64,000 bases of DNA, from contig NZ_LZGL01000003.1 of NCBI RefSeq assembly GCF_001690685.1, positions 124,001-188,000 on the forward strand. The letters are read 5' to 3'. The stretch comes from Gilliamella sp. wkB112. GTDB taxonomy: Bacteria > Pseudomonadota > Gammaproteobacteria > Enterobacterales > Orbaceae. Each line of letters starts with the position of its first letter. Within the stretch, counting starts at the first letter, position 1. Position numbers and translations under genes: made by a program. The notes under the pieces were generated by a model. That model was not told the origin of the DNA. It searched no databases and saw only the letters and a program-made list of their open reading frames with translations. This document shows positions 35,384 through 45,638 of this stretch, piece by piece.

Positions 35384-36514
35384 TTATTTGTTGTCAGATA
35401 ATGAATCAGGAATTGGTAAATTATTTGGTGTAGCTGGTTTGTCACCGCCGTATTTATGCCAATGTTTTAATTGATATACCCAAGCTAAAATTTGCGCCAC
35501 CGCAGTATATAATTCGGTGGGTATGGTTTCTCCTATTTCGCCATGACGGTACAACGCTCGCGCTAGCGGTGGTACTTCAAGTTGCGGAATACTATGTTCG
35601 TTAGCTATTTCTTTAATGCGCTGTGCTATTTTATTGGTGCCTTTAGCCAAGAGTTTAGGCGCTAACATAGTTCTTTCATCATACTGTAACGCCACCGCAT
35701 AATGGGTGGGATTGGTGATAATTACATTGGCTTTGCTTACATCTTTCATCATGCGGCGCCGGGCTATGGCTTGTTGCATTTGCCGAATACGGCCTTTGAT
35801 TTGCGGGTTACCTTCTTGCTCTTTAAATTCATCCTTAACTTCTTGTTTAGTCATTTTTAGTTTTTTCAAATTGCTCCAAATCTGATAGAAAATATCAAAT
35901 CCCACCATCGGGATTAAGGCGGTAACGCTTAATATTCCACATACAATGAGCAATTGCATGGCTTTGGTTAACGCCTTAGCAAAATACATATTAGGTAAGC
36001 TAAGTAAGTCAGAAAAATTAGTGATGAGAAAAACCAACACTACCGAGGAGATCAAAATAACTTTTAATATACTTTTTAATAAATCAGCCACAATTCGAGT
36101 ACTAAATATGCGAGCAAAACCACTGATAGGATTTAATTTCTTAAAATTAGGTTTAATTGAATGGAAACTAAATAGCAAGCCGCCGATGCATAGGGGCGCA
36201 ATAATGGCAATGATCACTAAAGCCAAAAATATCGGTACCATTGCCCAAAATCCAGCCGCGGTGCTATTAACTAAATTGAAGATCATCAGCTTATCATCAT
36301 TAATACTTGGGGCAACCCGCATAGCGGTTTGAATGATGGTGATTAAATGGGTAACTAGGTTGGCCCCCATTAACCAAAATATAGTAAAAGCGACCACTAA
36401 AATTAGTACTGAAGTTAATTCACGGGAACGGGGGATTTGCCCTTGCTCTTTGGCTTTTTTTATTTTGCTGTCTGTGGGTTGTTCGCTTTTATCTGCATCA
36501 CTATCGTTAGCCAT
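35384..36514 (-). CDS. flhB: Flagellar export switch protein FlhB
   Basis: This 376-residue export-apparatus protein switches substrate specificity from rod/hook to filament. Four membrane helices are followed by the cytoplasmic domain with the self-cleaving NPTH motif (Asn268-His271, VIITNPTHYAVAL), the hallmark of FlhB/YscU. The N-terminus SEQPTDSKIKKAKEQGQIPRS is typical. flhA follows on the same strand, giving flhB-flhA; 140 bases separate flhB from flgN upstream. Confidence 0.96.
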   Translation of the reverse strand: MANDSDADKSEQPTDSKIKKAKEQGQIPRSRELTSVLILVVAFTIFWLMGANLVTHLITIIQTAMRVAPSINDDKLMIFNLVNSTAAGFWAMVPIFLALVIIAIIAPLCIGGLLFSFHSIKPNFKKLNPISGFARIFSTRIVADLLKSILKVILISSVVLVFLITNFSDLLSLPNMYFAKALTKAMQLLIVCGILSVTALIPMVGFDIFYQIWSNLKKLKMTKQEVKDEFKEQEGNPQIKGRIRQMQQAIARRRMMKDVSKANVIITNPTHYAVALQYDERTMLAPKLLAKGTNKIAQRIKEIANEHSIPQLEVPPLARALYRHGEIGETIPTELYTAVAQILAWVYQLKHWHKYGGDKPATPNNLPIPDSLSDNK

Positions 36515-36654
36515 GATGGAAGTTAATAAAATTATCCCGTCTAATTAGAATCACCTTTACAGTATGAACGCAATTAAGCCAAGTTATTGCCGCGAACAGA
36601 CGCTATTTTACTGGCTATTTGTGCCGTTTGCTGTCGATTTGAGCTTAATAATAC

Positions 36655-37089
36655 TCAAACTTTAACCCGGTTAGCGGCAACAATTTCAGTTTGTTGATAG
36701 CCATTGTTGGTATAAGTTACCGGATTATTGATGTTTCTTAGGTAATTAATGGCTTGTTGGGTTTTATCTATGCGCTTTTGAATGAGTAAGCCATTATCGC
36801 GATTTATTTTAGCTAATAGTTTAGTGGTGGCAGTTATTGATTGCCATTGGCTGGCGAGTTTGGGATTGTCGCTATAAGGTGATTTTAGGTTGTATTGTTT
36901 ACTGATCGCTACTCGTTGGTCATCGAGTAATTTTAATTGAATGAGTAATTGGTTTTTGTTATTTATGATGTCATTCAATTGGTTAGTTAAACTATGGTTA
37001 ATTAATAGTTGTTGTTCATTTTGTAATACTTCGGCAATAGTGGGTAACATTGCACTAATTTTATTTAAGATTTCATCCAACTCTAACAT
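36655..37089 (-). CDS. flgN: Flagellar chaperone FlgN
   Basis: This 144-residue, mostly helical cytoplasmic chaperone binds FlgK and FlgL and keeps them export-ready. Gln/Leu-rich helices (ILNKISAMLPTIAEVLQNEQ, NNKNQLLIQLKLLDDQR) match the FlgN family in size and composition; sequence identity in this family is low. The ATG at 37089 has AGGA eight bases upstream and is preferred over the TTG at 37092. Its position next to flgM and flgA is the conserved flgAMN order. Confidence 0.87.
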   Translation of the reverse strand: MLELDEILNKISAMLPTIAEVLQNEQQLLINHSLTNQLNDIINNKNQLLIQLKLLDDQRVAISKQYNLKSPYSDNPKLASQWQSITATTKLLAKINRDNGLLIQKRIDKTQQAINYLRNINNPVTYTNNGYQQTEIVAANRVKV

Positions 37090-37113
37090 CAATTATTTCC
37101 TTTCAACGCTAAT

Positions 37114-37413
37114 TTATTGCCCCAAGTCTTGCTGTATTTGTTTAATTAATTCATCGGCGATTTTATGTGAATTAACCACTAATTTACCCTCGGCGATGGC
37201 TTGTTTTATTTGGGTGACTTTGTCTAAATTAACATCATGTTCCGTTGTTTGTAATAATGTCAGTGTTTGTTGACTTAGACTCACATTGGTACCGCTAGTA
37301 GCGCTATTTTTCGTCGTTACAGTTGCCGGTTGCCGTTTATGTTGCTCACTTATGGTTTTAGGATTAAGTAACTTAGATATTGTAGTAACAGATTTGCTAG
37401 CATCGATACTCAT
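37114..37413 (-). CDS. flgM: Anti-sigma-28 factor FlgM
   Basis: This 99-residue protein binds FliA and blocks late flagellar transcription until it is secreted through the finished hook. The N-terminal half is disordered and Thr/Ser/Lys-rich; the C-terminal half (SLSQQTLTLLQTTEHDVNLD, KVTQIKQAIAEGKLVV and IADELIKQI) is the sigma-binding region typical of FlgM. A sigma-28 promoter lies 52-78 bases upstream, so flgMN can be expressed as a late unit as well as from upstream flgA. Confidence 0.92.
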   Translation of the reverse strand: MSIDASKSVTTISKLLNPKTISEQHKRQPATVTTKNSATSGTNVSLSQQTLTLLQTTEHDVNLDKVTQIKQAIAEGKLVVNSHKIADELIKQIQQDLGQ

Positions 37414-37464
37414 AAAATTCCTTGGATTAACATATTAAGATTTTAACTACTGGGTTTAGTTTAA

Positions 37465-37491
37465 TTATCGGCAAAAATTGCAAAAGCATTA
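37465..37491 (-). promoter_or_regulatory. Sigma-28 (FliA) promoter upstream of flgM
   Basis: Read on the minus strand: TAATGCTT, eleven bases, GCCGATAA. The -10 is an exact match to the sigma-28 consensus GCCGATAA, the spacing of eleven is exact, and the -35 matches TAAAGTTT in six of eight positions. It lies between flgA and flgM, facing flgM. Confidence 0.85.
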
Positions 37492-37498
37492 ATTTTAT

Positions 37499-38155
37499 TT
37501 ATGGATTAATCATTACCCCATCACTGGTCACTATGCCTTCAATAATATTGCCAGAATTAAGTCTGACATTGATGTGATCGTCTAACACGGCATTATTAAG
37601 TGTTTTACCATTGGTGACGATTTGATAACCATCACCATTAATAATGACTTTAACTATTTGCCCGGCTTTTACTAACCAATTTTTTTGTAGCATAGCCGTT
37701 TTTATGGGTTCATCAGGCTTAATATTGCGTAAAGCAATATGATTAAGGGCTTGAGCTTTATCCAAAATAACGGCTGTCGGCAACGTATCAAGGCGACCTG
37801 ATTGTAAGCGAATATGTTGCTCAGTAATTACTGTGCCAGCACTAATAGCTTGCTTGGCAACCACATAATTGCCACTAATCGCCACATTTAGCTGTATAAA
37901 TTTGGTTTTATGGTCACATTGGGCACTAATGGTTACCTTCCCAGCAAATTTTTGCTTATTTAATAGCGTTAATTGTGGTTGCTCACAGCTTAATTGCGGC
38001 TTGGGAGTTAGGTAAGTAATCGTAATATTAGCGATTGTTTGATTGAACTGTTGCGCAATTAATTGATTAATTTGCTGATCCAGTGAGCTTGCCATAGCGG
38101 TATTCCAACTAATTAAAATACCAACTAAGGTGATTAATCTTACAATAATGGTCAT
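37499..38155 (-). CDS. flgA: Flagellar P-ring assembly chaperone FlgA
   Basis: This 218-residue periplasmic protein aids FlgI polymerisation. A signal peptide (MTIIVRLITLVGILISWNTA) is followed by a mature domain with the SAF region (YVVAKQAISAGTVITEQHIR) and the C-terminal ILDKAQALNHIALRNIKPDE pattern of FlgA. It is divergent from flgB across 154 bases, the classic arrangement with a shared class-2 regulatory region. Confidence 0.92.
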   Translation of the reverse strand: MTIIVRLITLVGILISWNTAMASSLDQQINQLIAQQFNQTIANITITYLTPKPQLSCEQPQLTLLNKQKFAGKVTISAQCDHKTKFIQLNVAISGNYVVAKQAISAGTVITEQHIRLQSGRLDTLPTAVILDKAQALNHIALRNIKPDEPIKTAMLQKNWLVKAGQIVKVIINGDGYQIVTNGKTLNNAVLDDHINVRLNSGNIIEGIVTSDGVMINP

Positions 38156-38309
38156 GAGTGCCAGGGGTTAAACGAATTTGTCAGCAGATTTTACTGTATA
38201 CCGAAATTGATTGAATGTAGAAATAGGGGCTATTTTTAGCGTTATTTATGGGATGATTTTTTTTTGATTAACATAAAATCTTAATTAAGCAACAAAATGA
38301 GATGATTTT

Positions 38310-38720
38310 ATGTTCAATAAATTAGATAACTTTGTTAACTTCCACCAACAGGCATTGAATGTGCGTGAACAGCGGCAAAATATATTATCTGCCAATATTG
38401 CCAATAGTGACACGCCAAATTATCAGGCTCGCGATATTGATTTTAATGCCGAGTTAAATAAAGCGCTTAAACAACAAACTAGCATTAATAATCTGCAACT
38501 TAATATCACCTCCAATCGACATATGCAAACTTCTATCCCCGTCGCGATTAATCAAAACTTACTTTACCGCATTCCTTATCAAGTAGCCGCGGATGGTAAT
38601 ACGGTAGAAATGGATCAAGAACGTACTGCATTTATCGATAACAGTATTCATTATCAAAGTAATTTAACCTTTTTAGGTGAGCAATTTAAAAACGTGATGT
38701 CAGTATTACAACAAGGATAA
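38310..38720 (+). CDS. flgB: Flagellar proximal rod protein FlgB
   Basis: This 136-residue rod subunit is exported by the flagellar type III apparatus. The N-terminal helix ends in [20 protein letters not shown], the rod/hook family signature, and the C-terminal helix contains [19 protein letters not shown]. It heads the flgBCDEFGHIJ operon, with six bases to flgC. Confidence 0.95.
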   Translation: MFNKLDNFVNFHQQALNVREQRQNILSANIANSDTPNYQARDIDFNAELNKALKQQTSINNLQLNITSNRHMQTSIPVAINQNLLYRIPYQVAADGNTVEMDQERTAFIDNSIHYQSNLTFLGEQFKNVMSVLQQG

Positions 38721-38725
38721 TAATA

Positions 38726-39130
38726 ATGAGTTTTTCTATTTTGGCAATTTCTGGTTCGGCTTTGATGGCGCAATCACAACGCATGAATGTTAGTGCCAGT
38801 AATTTAGCCAATGCTGATAGTGTAACTAGTACCTCGGGAACGGCTTACCGTGCGAAACAAGTCGTCTTTCAAGTAGATGATAACGGTTACCAAAATGTGG
38901 TGGCAGGAGTTAAGGTGATCCAAGTTATTGAAGATCCGGCACCAATGAATTTAGTGTATGAACCTAATCACCCATTAGCTGACGCTAAAGGTTATATTCA
39001 AAAGCCCAATGTTGATGTCGTTGCCGAAATGGTTAATACCATTTCAGCCTCACGTAGTTATCAGGCGAATATTGAAGTGATCAACACCGCCAAAAGCCTA
39101 ATGCTAAAAACGCTAACTTTAGGGCAATAA
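38726..39130 (+). CDS. flgC: Flagellar proximal rod protein FlgC
   Basis: This 134-residue rod protein carries the N-terminal [20 protein letters not shown] signature and the C-terminal [20 protein letters not shown] helix shared by axial proteins. Size and position after flgB are standard. Confidence 0.95.
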   Translation: MSFSILAISGSALMAQSQRMNVSASNLANADSVTSTSGTAYRAKQVVFQVDDNGYQNVVAGVKVIQVIEDPAPMNLVYEPNHPLADAKGYIQKPNVDVVAEMVNTISASRSYQANIEVINTAKSLMLKTLTLGQ

Positions 39131-39142
39131 TAGGAGAAACTT

Positions 39143-39862
39143 ATGGGGATTGCTAATGTGCCAGTGGCAGAGTCTTCAGCAGTCAAAAGTACTAATACTA
39201 CTCAAAAAACGTCAGCAGATGGCAATTCCAGTAAGGAGTTGCAAGATAACTTTTTGGCGCTATTGATTGCACAAATGAAAAACCAAGATCCAACTAATCC
39301 AATGGATAATAGTCAATTAACGTCGCAACTGGCACAAATTAATACCTTGGCCGGAATCGAAAGACTCAATACCACGTTAGGTATGGTTTCCGGGCAGATT
39401 GACGATAGCTTATCGGTTAATGCTAGCAATATGATTGGTAAAGGCGTTATGGTCCCAGGCAATAAAATTTTGGTGGCAACATCTGCAGCAGAAGGTTCAA
39501 GTACAGAAAATGAAACTATTACTACGCCATTTGGATTTGAACTGGTGCGTGATGCTGATTCGGTAATCATCACCATTCAGGATGAAAATGGCAATGTAGT
39601 GCGTGAAGTGGATTTAGGCGCTATTCCTGCTGGGGTTAGTTCATTTACTTGGGATGGAGTACTCAATGACGGTACCGTAGCCCCTGATGGTAGCTATACA
39701 TTTACGGTTAATGCTAGTAATGATGAGCAAAAAGTGTCATCTACTCCATTAGCTTATTCTGTCGTATATGGTGTAATTAATAGCAAAGTTAACAATAAAG
39801 TATTACTGGATTTAGGAATACTGGGTTCAATAAGTATTGACGAAGTTCGTCAGATTCTTTAA
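39143..39862 (+). CDS. flgD: Hook scaffolding (capping) protein FlgD
   Basis: This 239-residue protein caps the growing hook. The N-terminal FLALLIAQMKNQDPTNPMDN and following SQLTSQLAQINTL form the conserved FlgD export/cap segment. The C-terminal half has the FlgD Ig-like/tudor part, including FTWDGVLNDGTVAPDGSYTF. Twelve bases separate it from flgC, with AGGAG before the ATG. Confidence 0.95.
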   Translation: MGIANVPVAESSAVKSTNTTQKTSADGNSSKELQDNFLALLIAQMKNQDPTNPMDNSQLTSQLAQINTLAGIERLNTTLGMVSGQIDDSLSVNASNMIGKGVMVPGNKILVATSAAEGSSTENETITTPFGFELVRDADSVIITIQDENGNVVREVDLGAIPAGVSSFTWDGVLNDGTVAPDGSYTFTVNASNDEQKVSSTPLAYSVVYGVINSKVNNKVLLDLGILGSISIDEVRQIL

Positions 39863-39877
39863 GGAGATAAAGTTGAT

Positions 39878-41089
39878 ATGGGATTTTCTCAAGCAATTAG
39901 TGGTATGAATGCTGCATCTAAGCAATTGGATGTAATTGGTAATAATATTGCCAATTCCGCAACAGTAGGATTTAAGAGTGCTAGCATCTCTTTTGCCGAT
40001 ATGTATGCCGGCTCAAAAGTAGGCATGGGGGTGAAAGTGGCTGCGGTGATGCAAAATTTTAACGATGGCACCACTACCACCACCAATAATAGTTTAGATG
40101 TGGCGATTTCCGGCAATGGCTTCTTTCGGTTAGTGGATAGTAGTGGCCAAGTTTATTATACTCGCAATGGTCAATTTCAATTGGATTCTGAGCGTAATAT
40201 TATTTCGGCGGATGGTTTACATTTAACGGGATACCTTGCTAGCGGAACACCACCAACAATCCAACAAGGGTCAGCGCCAGGGCCGTTAAAAATTTCGCAA
40301 GAAATGCTCAATGCGTCGGCAACTACTAAAGCATCATTACAAACCAATTTAAATTCCAATAGTAAAGCCCCCGAAAAACAACCCGTCAATCCATTGGATG
40401 CTGATACCTTTAATTACTCAACTACCATCAGTACTTACGATTCGCTAGGTAATCAACGTAATGTTCAGTTTTTTTATGTAAAAACCGCAGATAATCAGTG
40501 GGATGTGCATTATCTGGATAGTAGCGATCCTAATGCAACCTTGGTAAAAGGTGGGCAAATGGAGTTTGATTCATCCGGTAAATTAATTAGTGATCCGCAA
40601 ATGACTATTAGCCTTAATGGCATCAATGGCTCGGCAGCTAATACCTTTAGTTTATCGTTAGCTAATAGTTCACAACAAAATATGGGTAAAGAAGTGGGTA
40701 GTATCAAAACCCCAATTGTCGATGGCTATGCACCGGGTGATTTAGTCGGTTACAGCATTAATGATGATGGTTCTATTTATGGCATCTACTCTAATCAACA
40801 AACCATGTTATTAGGGCAAATTGCCATGGCCGATTTTGCGAATGTTAATGGCTTGGAATCTGCCGGTAATAATAATTGGCGAGCAACCATTAATTCCGGG
40901 GCTGAAGTATTAGGTTCGGCTAATTCTGGTACCTTGGGATCATTAACCAACGGTGCCGTAGAATCATCAAACGTAGATATGAGCCAAGAGTTAGTTAATA
41001 TGATTGTGGCACAGCGTAATTATCAATCTAATTCGCAAACCATTAAAACTCAGGATCAAATTCTAAATACATTAGTAAATTTACGTTAA
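39878..41089 (+). CDS. flgE: Flagellar hook protein FlgE
   Basis: This 403-residue hook subunit has the N-terminal SGMNAASKQLDVIGNNIANS signature, an FFRLVDSSGQVYYTRNGQF D1 segment, a central D2 region with the ISTYDSLGNQRNVQFFY motif, and the C-terminal VDMSQELVNMIVAQRNYQSN helix. Length equals that of enterobacterial FlgE. Confidence 0.96.
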   Translation: MGFSQAISGMNAASKQLDVIGNNIANSATVGFKSASISFADMYAGSKVGMGVKVAAVMQNFNDGTTTTTNNSLDVAISGNGFFRLVDSSGQVYYTRNGQFQLDSERNIISADGLHLTGYLASGTPPTIQQGSAPGPLKISQEMLNASATTKASLQTNLNSNSKAPEKQPVNPLDADTFNYSTTISTYDSLGNQRNVQFFYVKTADNQWDVHYLDSSDPNATLVKGGQMEFDSSGKLISDPQMTISLNGINGSAANTFSLSLANSSQQNMGKEVGSIKTPIVDGYAPGDLVGYSINDDGSIYGIYSNQQTMLLGQIAMADFANVNGLESAGNNNWRATINSGAEVLGSANSGTLGSLTNGAVESSNVDMSQELVNMIVAQRNYQSNSQTIKTQDQILNTLVNLR

Positions 41090-41103
41090 TTTAAGGGTGC
41101 TCA

Positions 41104-41859
41104 ATGGATCGTGTTATTTATACCGCTATGTCCGCAGCCAGTCAGGTGCTTAATCGCCAGTCGGTGACTACGCATAATCTGGCCAACGTGACTACCACGG
41201 GATTTCGAGCGCAATTAACTACTATGAAAGCCGTTGCCGTAGTAGGTAATGACCAGCCGACACGGACTATGGTAACAGCTACTACGCCGACTTTTGACTC
41301 CACTTTAGGTGCATTTAATTATACCGGACGCGAGTTAGATGTTGCTTTACCCGAAGATCATTGGCTGGCGGTACAGTTAGCTGATGGTAGTGAAGCGTAT
41401 ACGCGCAATGGTGCGATTGACATTGATGAAGATGGTACCCTCAAAATTCAGGGTCATCCTTTAATTGGCGATAATGGCATTTTGACAGTACCACAACGTT
41501 CACATGTGAGTGTCAGTGGTGATGGTACATTAACGGCTTTAGGGGCGGGTGATAAACCGACAACAATTGCTCAAGTGGGTAAAATTAAACGCGTCCATAT
41601 TGAGCGTAACCAGCTTATGCGTGGTGATAATGGCTTTTTTCAATTAACGCCAGCAACTAAAAATGAGCGTGGAGCAGTGCTGCCGGACAACCCTAAAGCT
41701 GTGCTTATGTCAGGTGTGTTAGAAGCGAGTAATGTAAATCCAGTTTCAGCAATGGTTGATTTAATCAGTCATTCACGCCAATTTGAAATGCAGATGAAAG
41801 GAATTATTACCGCGGATGAAAATGCCCAAAAAGCCAATCAAATTTTATCATTAACTTAA
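41104..41859 (+). CDS. flgF: Flagellar proximal rod protein FlgF
   Basis: This 251-residue rod protein begins MDRVIYTAMSAASQVLNRQS and keeps the HNLANVTTTGFRAQL signature. The C-terminal VNPVSAMVDLISHSRQFEMQ helix is typical of FlgF. It lies between flgE and flgG with gaps of 14 and 12 bases. Confidence 0.95.
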   Translation: MDRVIYTAMSAASQVLNRQSVTTHNLANVTTTGFRAQLTTMKAVAVVGNDQPTRTMVTATTPTFDSTLGAFNYTGRELDVALPEDHWLAVQLADGSEAYTRNGAIDIDEDGTLKIQGHPLIGDNGILTVPQRSHVSVSGDGTLTALGAGDKPTTIAQVGKIKRVHIERNQLMRGDNGFFQLTPATKNERGAVLPDNPKAVLMSGVLEASNVNPVSAMVDLISHSRQFEMQMKGIITADENAQKANQILSLT

Positions 41860-41871
41860 CAAGGAAGAACC

Positions 41872-42654
41872 ATGATTAAATCATTATGGATTGCCAAAAC
41901 TGGATTGTCAGCGCAACAAATGAATATGGATGTTATTTCCAATAATTTAGCTAATGTCAGTACCAGTGGTTTTAAACGGCAAAGAGCAGTTTTTGAAGAT
42001 TTATTATATCAAACGGTGCGTCAACCGGGTGCTCAGTCCTCAGAGCAAACCACATTACCATCAGGGTTACAAATTGGTACCGGTGTGCGGCCAGTGGCTA
42101 CCGAACGTATTCATAGCCAAGGTAATTTGGAATTAACCGATAATAGTAGTGATGTTGCCATTAATGGCCAAGGTTTTTTTCAAGTGTTATTACCGGATGG
42201 TACTCAGGCTTATACGCGTAGTGGCGCATTTCAAGTCAACCAAAATGGTCAATTGGTTACTGCTGCCGGTTATGAAATTCAGCCAACGATTAATATTCCG
42301 TCTAATGCAATCAAAATGACAGTTGCTCGTGATGGCATTGTTAATGTGACGTTAGCCAATCAATCATCCCAAGTGCAAGTAGGCCAATTAACCTTACATA
42401 CTTTTATCAATGATGCTGGTTTAGAAAGTATGGGTGAAAATCTGTATTTAGAAACCGAAAGCTCAGGAGCACCAACTGAAAATACACCAGGCTTAAATGG
42501 TGCCGGGTTGTTATACCAAGGTTATACCGAAACCTCTAATGTTAATGTTGCTGAAGAATTAGTCAATATGATTCAAGTTCAACGGGCTTATGAAATCAAT
42601 AGTAAGGCTATTTCTGCTTCAGACCAAATGTTACAACGATTAAACCAGTTATAA
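41872..42654 (+). CDS. flgG: Flagellar distal rod protein FlgG
   Basis: This 260-residue distal rod subunit has the conserved start ([20 protein letters not shown]), the [15 protein letters not shown] signature and the end [20 protein letters not shown]. It is the most conserved rod protein, and the match is strong throughout. AAGGAAG precedes the ATG. Confidence 0.97.
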   Translation: MIKSLWIAKTGLSAQQMNMDVISNNLANVSTSGFKRQRAVFEDLLYQTVRQPGAQSSEQTTLPSGLQIGTGVRPVATERIHSQGNLELTDNSSDVAINGQGFFQVLLPDGTQAYTRSGAFQVNQNGQLVTAAGYEIQPTINIPSNAIKMTVARDGIVNVTLANQSSQVQVGQLTLHTFINDAGLESMGENLYLETESSGAPTENTPGLNGAGLLYQGYTETSNVNVAEELVNMIQVQRAYEINSKAISASDQMLQRLNQL

Positions 42655-42676
42655 ATTTGAGCATGTGACAGCTGTT

Positions 42677-43366
42677 ATGATAGCCGTAATGAGATTTTTG
42701 TATATTCCGCTGCTAGTGATTTTATGTGGTTGTGCGCAATTACCTAAAAAAGCTTTAGTTGAAGGGGAAACCAGTATTGTCCCGAAAATGCCTGAAATTG
42801 TGAATGCTAATGGTTCAATTTTTCAGTCGGTACAACCGAGTAGTTTTGGTTATCAGCCGATGTTTGAAGATCGCCGTCCGCGTAATATTGGTGATGTGTT
42901 AACTATTGTATTGCAGGAAAATGTCAGTGCCAGTAAAAGTTCCTCAGTTAATGCCGGTCGTAATGGTTCAGCTAATCTTGGGGTTAAAGCCGTACCCACT
43001 TTCCTCGATGGTTTAGTCGGTCGTGGCAAAGTTGATACCGATATTTCTGGTGATAATGACTTTAAAGGCTCGGGCGGGGCTAATGCTAAAAATACCTTTA
43101 GTGGCACTATAACCGTTACCGTGCAGGATGTGATGATTAATGGTAATTTGAAAGTCATCGGTGAAAAGCAAATTGCGATTAATCAAGGCACTGAATTTAT
43201 TCGTTTTTCAGGCGTGGTCAATCCCAGAACTATCAGTGGTAATAATACCGTCGTTTCGACACAAGTTGCGGATGCACGGATTGAATATGTGGGCAATGGT
43301 TATATCGACGAAGCGCAAACCATGGGATGGTTGCAGCGCCTGTTCTTAAACTTTTCACCATTTTAA
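42677..43366 (+). CDS. flgH: Flagellar L-ring lipoprotein FlgH
   Basis: This outer-membrane lipoprotein of about 229 residues forms the L ring. A short signal peptide ends in the lipobox-like ILCGC, with the lipidated cysteine at about residue 19. The mature protein has [27 protein letters not shown] with VSASKSSS following, and the C-terminal [20 protein letters not shown]. The start is uncertain: GTG 42665, ATG 42677 and ATG 42689 are all in frame without a clear Shine-Dalgarno; 42677 is chosen as a compromise. Confidence 0.92.
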   Translation: MIAVMRFLYIPLLVILCGCAQLPKKALVEGETSIVPKMPEIVNANGSIFQSVQPSSFGYQPMFEDRRPRNIGDVLTIVLQENVSASKSSSVNAGRNGSANLGVKAVPTFLDGLVGRGKVDTDISGDNDFKGSGGANAKNTFSGTITVTVQDVMINGNLKVIGEKQIAINQGTEFIRFSGVVNPRTISGNNTVVSTQVADARIEYVGNGYIDEAQTMGWLQRLFLNFSPF

Positions 43367-43377
43367 AGAGTGTTTTT

Positions 43378-44487
43378 ATGATAACAACATGGCGTAAATT
43401 AATTGTCTTCATTTTGATGTTATTGGTTGTACCTATGAGTCATGCGGAACGTATTCGTGATTTAGTTACTATTCAAGGTGTCAGGGAAAATGCCTTAGTT
43501 GGCTATGGTATTGTGGTTGGTCTTGATGGCACCGGAGATCAAACATCACAGACTCCGTTTACGATTCAAAGTATTACCAATATGTTATCGCAATTAGGTA
43601 TCACGGTGCCGACAGGTAGTAACATGCAATTAAAAAATGTTGCGGCGGTGATGGTTACCGCGAAGTTACCCTCGTTTGCTCGTGTTGGTCAACAAATGGA
43701 TGTGGTTGTATCGTCTCTAGGTAATGCAAAAAGTTTACGTGGCGGTACCTTAATTATGACACCATTAAAAGGTACCGATAATCAGGTATATGCTATTGCC
43801 CAAGGTAATCTTTTTGTTGGTGGCATGGGGGCTAGTGCTAGCGGTGGCAGCAGTGTCAGCATTAATCAAATGGCGGGGGCGACTATTCCTAATGGTGCTA
43901 CTATTGAACGGGAATTAGCTACCAGCTTAGATAAACAAAATATTATCCACCTGCATATGCATCAGTTTGATTTTACCCGGGCGTTAAAAATATCAGAAGC
44001 CATTAACAAATTACAAAAAAATTCGGCCACAGCATTAGATGGTATGACCATTGCTTTAAAAATGCCCAAAGAGAGTAATAATCGGGTACAGTTCTTATCA
44101 CGAATACAAAATTTGGATATTGCTAGTACGCCAGTATCAGCCAAAGTAGTAATCAATACTCGCACTGGCGTAGTGGTGATGAATCAAAAAGTTAAATTGG
44201 ATAATTGTGCGGTTGCTCATGGTAATTTATCGGTAGTGGTTAGTAATAAATTAAATGTGAGCCAACCCACTACACCATTAGCTGGTGGCAATACAGTAGT
44301 CGTGCCGGACAGTCAAGTTAGTATTGAACAGCAAGGTGGCGCGTTACATAACGTATCATCTAGTGCCGATTTAAATAAGGTTATCAACTCATTGAATTTA
44401 CTTGGGGCAAATCCAACCGAATTAATGTCTATACTAGAAGCACTGAAAACCGCAGGTTGTTTACATGCTACCTTAGAAACAATCTAA
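43378..44487 (+). CDS. flgI: Flagellar P-ring protein FlgI
   Basis: This 369-residue periplasmic protein forms the P ring around the rod. The signal peptide ([15 protein letters not shown]) is cleaved before [20 protein letters not shown], a highly conserved start. Two cysteines, about 277 (LDNCAVAHG) and 361 ([10 protein letters not shown]), correspond to the disulfide pair that DsbA makes in E. coli FlgI. The ATG at 43378 fits the signal peptide; the open frame extends upstream into flgH but those codons are not used. RBS GAG lies nine bases before the start. Confidence 0.96.
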   Translation: MITTWRKLIVFILMLLVVPMSHAERIRDLVTIQGVRENALVGYGIVVGLDGTGDQTSQTPFTIQSITNMLSQLGITVPTGSNMQLKNVAAVMVTAKLPSFARVGQQMDVVVSSLGNAKSLRGGTLIMTPLKGTDNQVYAIAQGNLFVGGMGASASGGSSVSINQMAGATIPNGATIERELATSLDKQNIIHLHMHQFDFTRALKISEAINKLQKNSATALDGMTIALKMPKESNNRVQFLSRIQNLDIASTPVSAKVVINTRTGVVVMNQKVKLDNCAVAHGNLSVVVSNKLNVSQPTTPLAGGNTVVVPDSQVSIEQQGGALHNVSSSADLNKVINSLNLLGANPTELMSILEALKTAGCLHATLETI

Positions 44488-44505
44488 TCGAAAAGAAGAT
44501 ATTAT

Positions 44506-45540
44506 ATGCGTAATCTAATGGGTCAATCGTTAAACCGTTTTGCTTATGATTTAACTGGTCTTAATCAGTTAAAACAACATGCAGCTAAAGGTTCTACCGA
44601 GAGCGTTAAACAAGTAGCGCAACAATTTGAATCATTATTTATTAATATGATGATGCAAAGTATGCGTAAAGCAGTACCGCAAAGCGGTTTATTTAATCAA
44701 TCATCCTCACAATTATTTACGGCAATGTTTGATCAGCAAATTGCGCAACAAGCAGCGGGTAAGGGATTGGGATTAGCAGATATGCTGACTAAACAATTAA
44801 CCGGCGGCGCATCTCCTTCAGTTAATGTTAACGCACAAACTCAAGCTCAAAAACAAGCCAATAATAGTCAACCGCAGCTTTATTTAGCGCAATCGTTGTT
44901 TAGTGATAAATCGGCCAATCTTACGCCACAAGCCTTAGGACAATTACTTTATCGCAATAATCAAACGCCACCGTCACCACCATCGAGGGAAAATTCAGCC
45001 ATCACGGCTAACACGGCTACGCTTGCAGATGATTATGTGACTCAATTTGTAAAAGATTGGCTTGAGCCGGCCAAACAAGCGGCGAAAACATCGGGCATTG
45101 CATATGAAGTGATTATTGCCCAAGCAGCTTTAGAAACCGGATGGGGGCAAAAGCAGATCACAACTGCAGATAATCAATCCAGTCATAACTATTTTGGTAT
45201 AAAAGCCACGTCATCTTGGCAAGGTAGGTCTACGCGGTTAACCACCCAAGAATATATTAATAATACCATGATTAAAGTTAAGGATGATTTTAAAGTCTAT
45301 AATAGTAAGCAACACGCCTTAACTGACTATCTGAATTTATTAACTAAAAATCCACGTTATCGTGGAGTGGTCAACGCACCGGATGCACGCACTGCTGCCA
45401 AAGAATTACAGGCAGCACATTATGCTACTGATCCGCAATATAGTGATAAACTTATCCAAATTATTGCTCGCATTGAGCAAATCGCCGCCAATCATTCGCT
45501 AACCAAGGTATCTGGTTTTAAACAAATTGTGTCCAGATAA
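44506..45540 (+). CDS. flgJ: Rod cap and peptidoglycan hydrolase FlgJ
   Basis: This 344-residue dual-domain protein has an N-terminal rod-capping domain (VAQQFESLFINMMMQSMRKA), a Gln/Ser/Pro-rich linker (about 105-175) and a C-terminal glucosaminidase domain. The latter includes the catalytic-Glu region VIIAQAALETGWGQKQ and the NYFGIKA segment. It opens a hole in peptidoglycan for the rod. It is the last gene of the flgB-J operon; in Enterobacterales flgK-flgL would follow on the same strand, but here they lie inverted. Confidence 0.95.
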   Translation: MRNLMGQSLNRFAYDLTGLNQLKQHAAKGSTESVKQVAQQFESLFINMMMQSMRKAVPQSGLFNQSSSQLFTAMFDQQIAQQAAGKGLGLADMLTKQLTGGASPSVNVNAQTQAQKQANNSQPQLYLAQSLFSDKSANLTPQALGQLLYRNNQTPPSPPSRENSAITANTATLADDYVTQFVKDWLEPAKQAAKTSGIAYEVIIAQAALETGWGQKQITTADNQSSHNYFGIKATSSWQGRSTRLTTQEYINNTMIKVKDDFKVYNSKQHALTDYLNLLTKNPRYRGVVNAPDARTAAKELQAAHYATDPQYSDKLIQIIARIEQIAANHSLTKVSGFKQIVSR

Positions 45541-45582
45541 TGACATAGAAATTACATAAATTAAAAACGACATAAAATAAAA

Positions 45583-45602
45583 AAGGAGGGCTAACCCTCC
45601 TT
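45583..45602 (-). terminator. Terminator between convergent flgJ and flgL
   Basis: AAGGAGGG (45583-45590) pairs with CCCTCCTT (45595-45602) around CTAA. On the minus strand the stem is followed by a T-rich tail (TTTTTTATTTTATG counting the stem edge), so it best serves flgK-flgL; it may also stop flgJ transcription. Confidence 0.85.
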
Positions 45603-45638
45603 GCTAGTTGTATGACTATTGCTGGCATTGCTTATAAA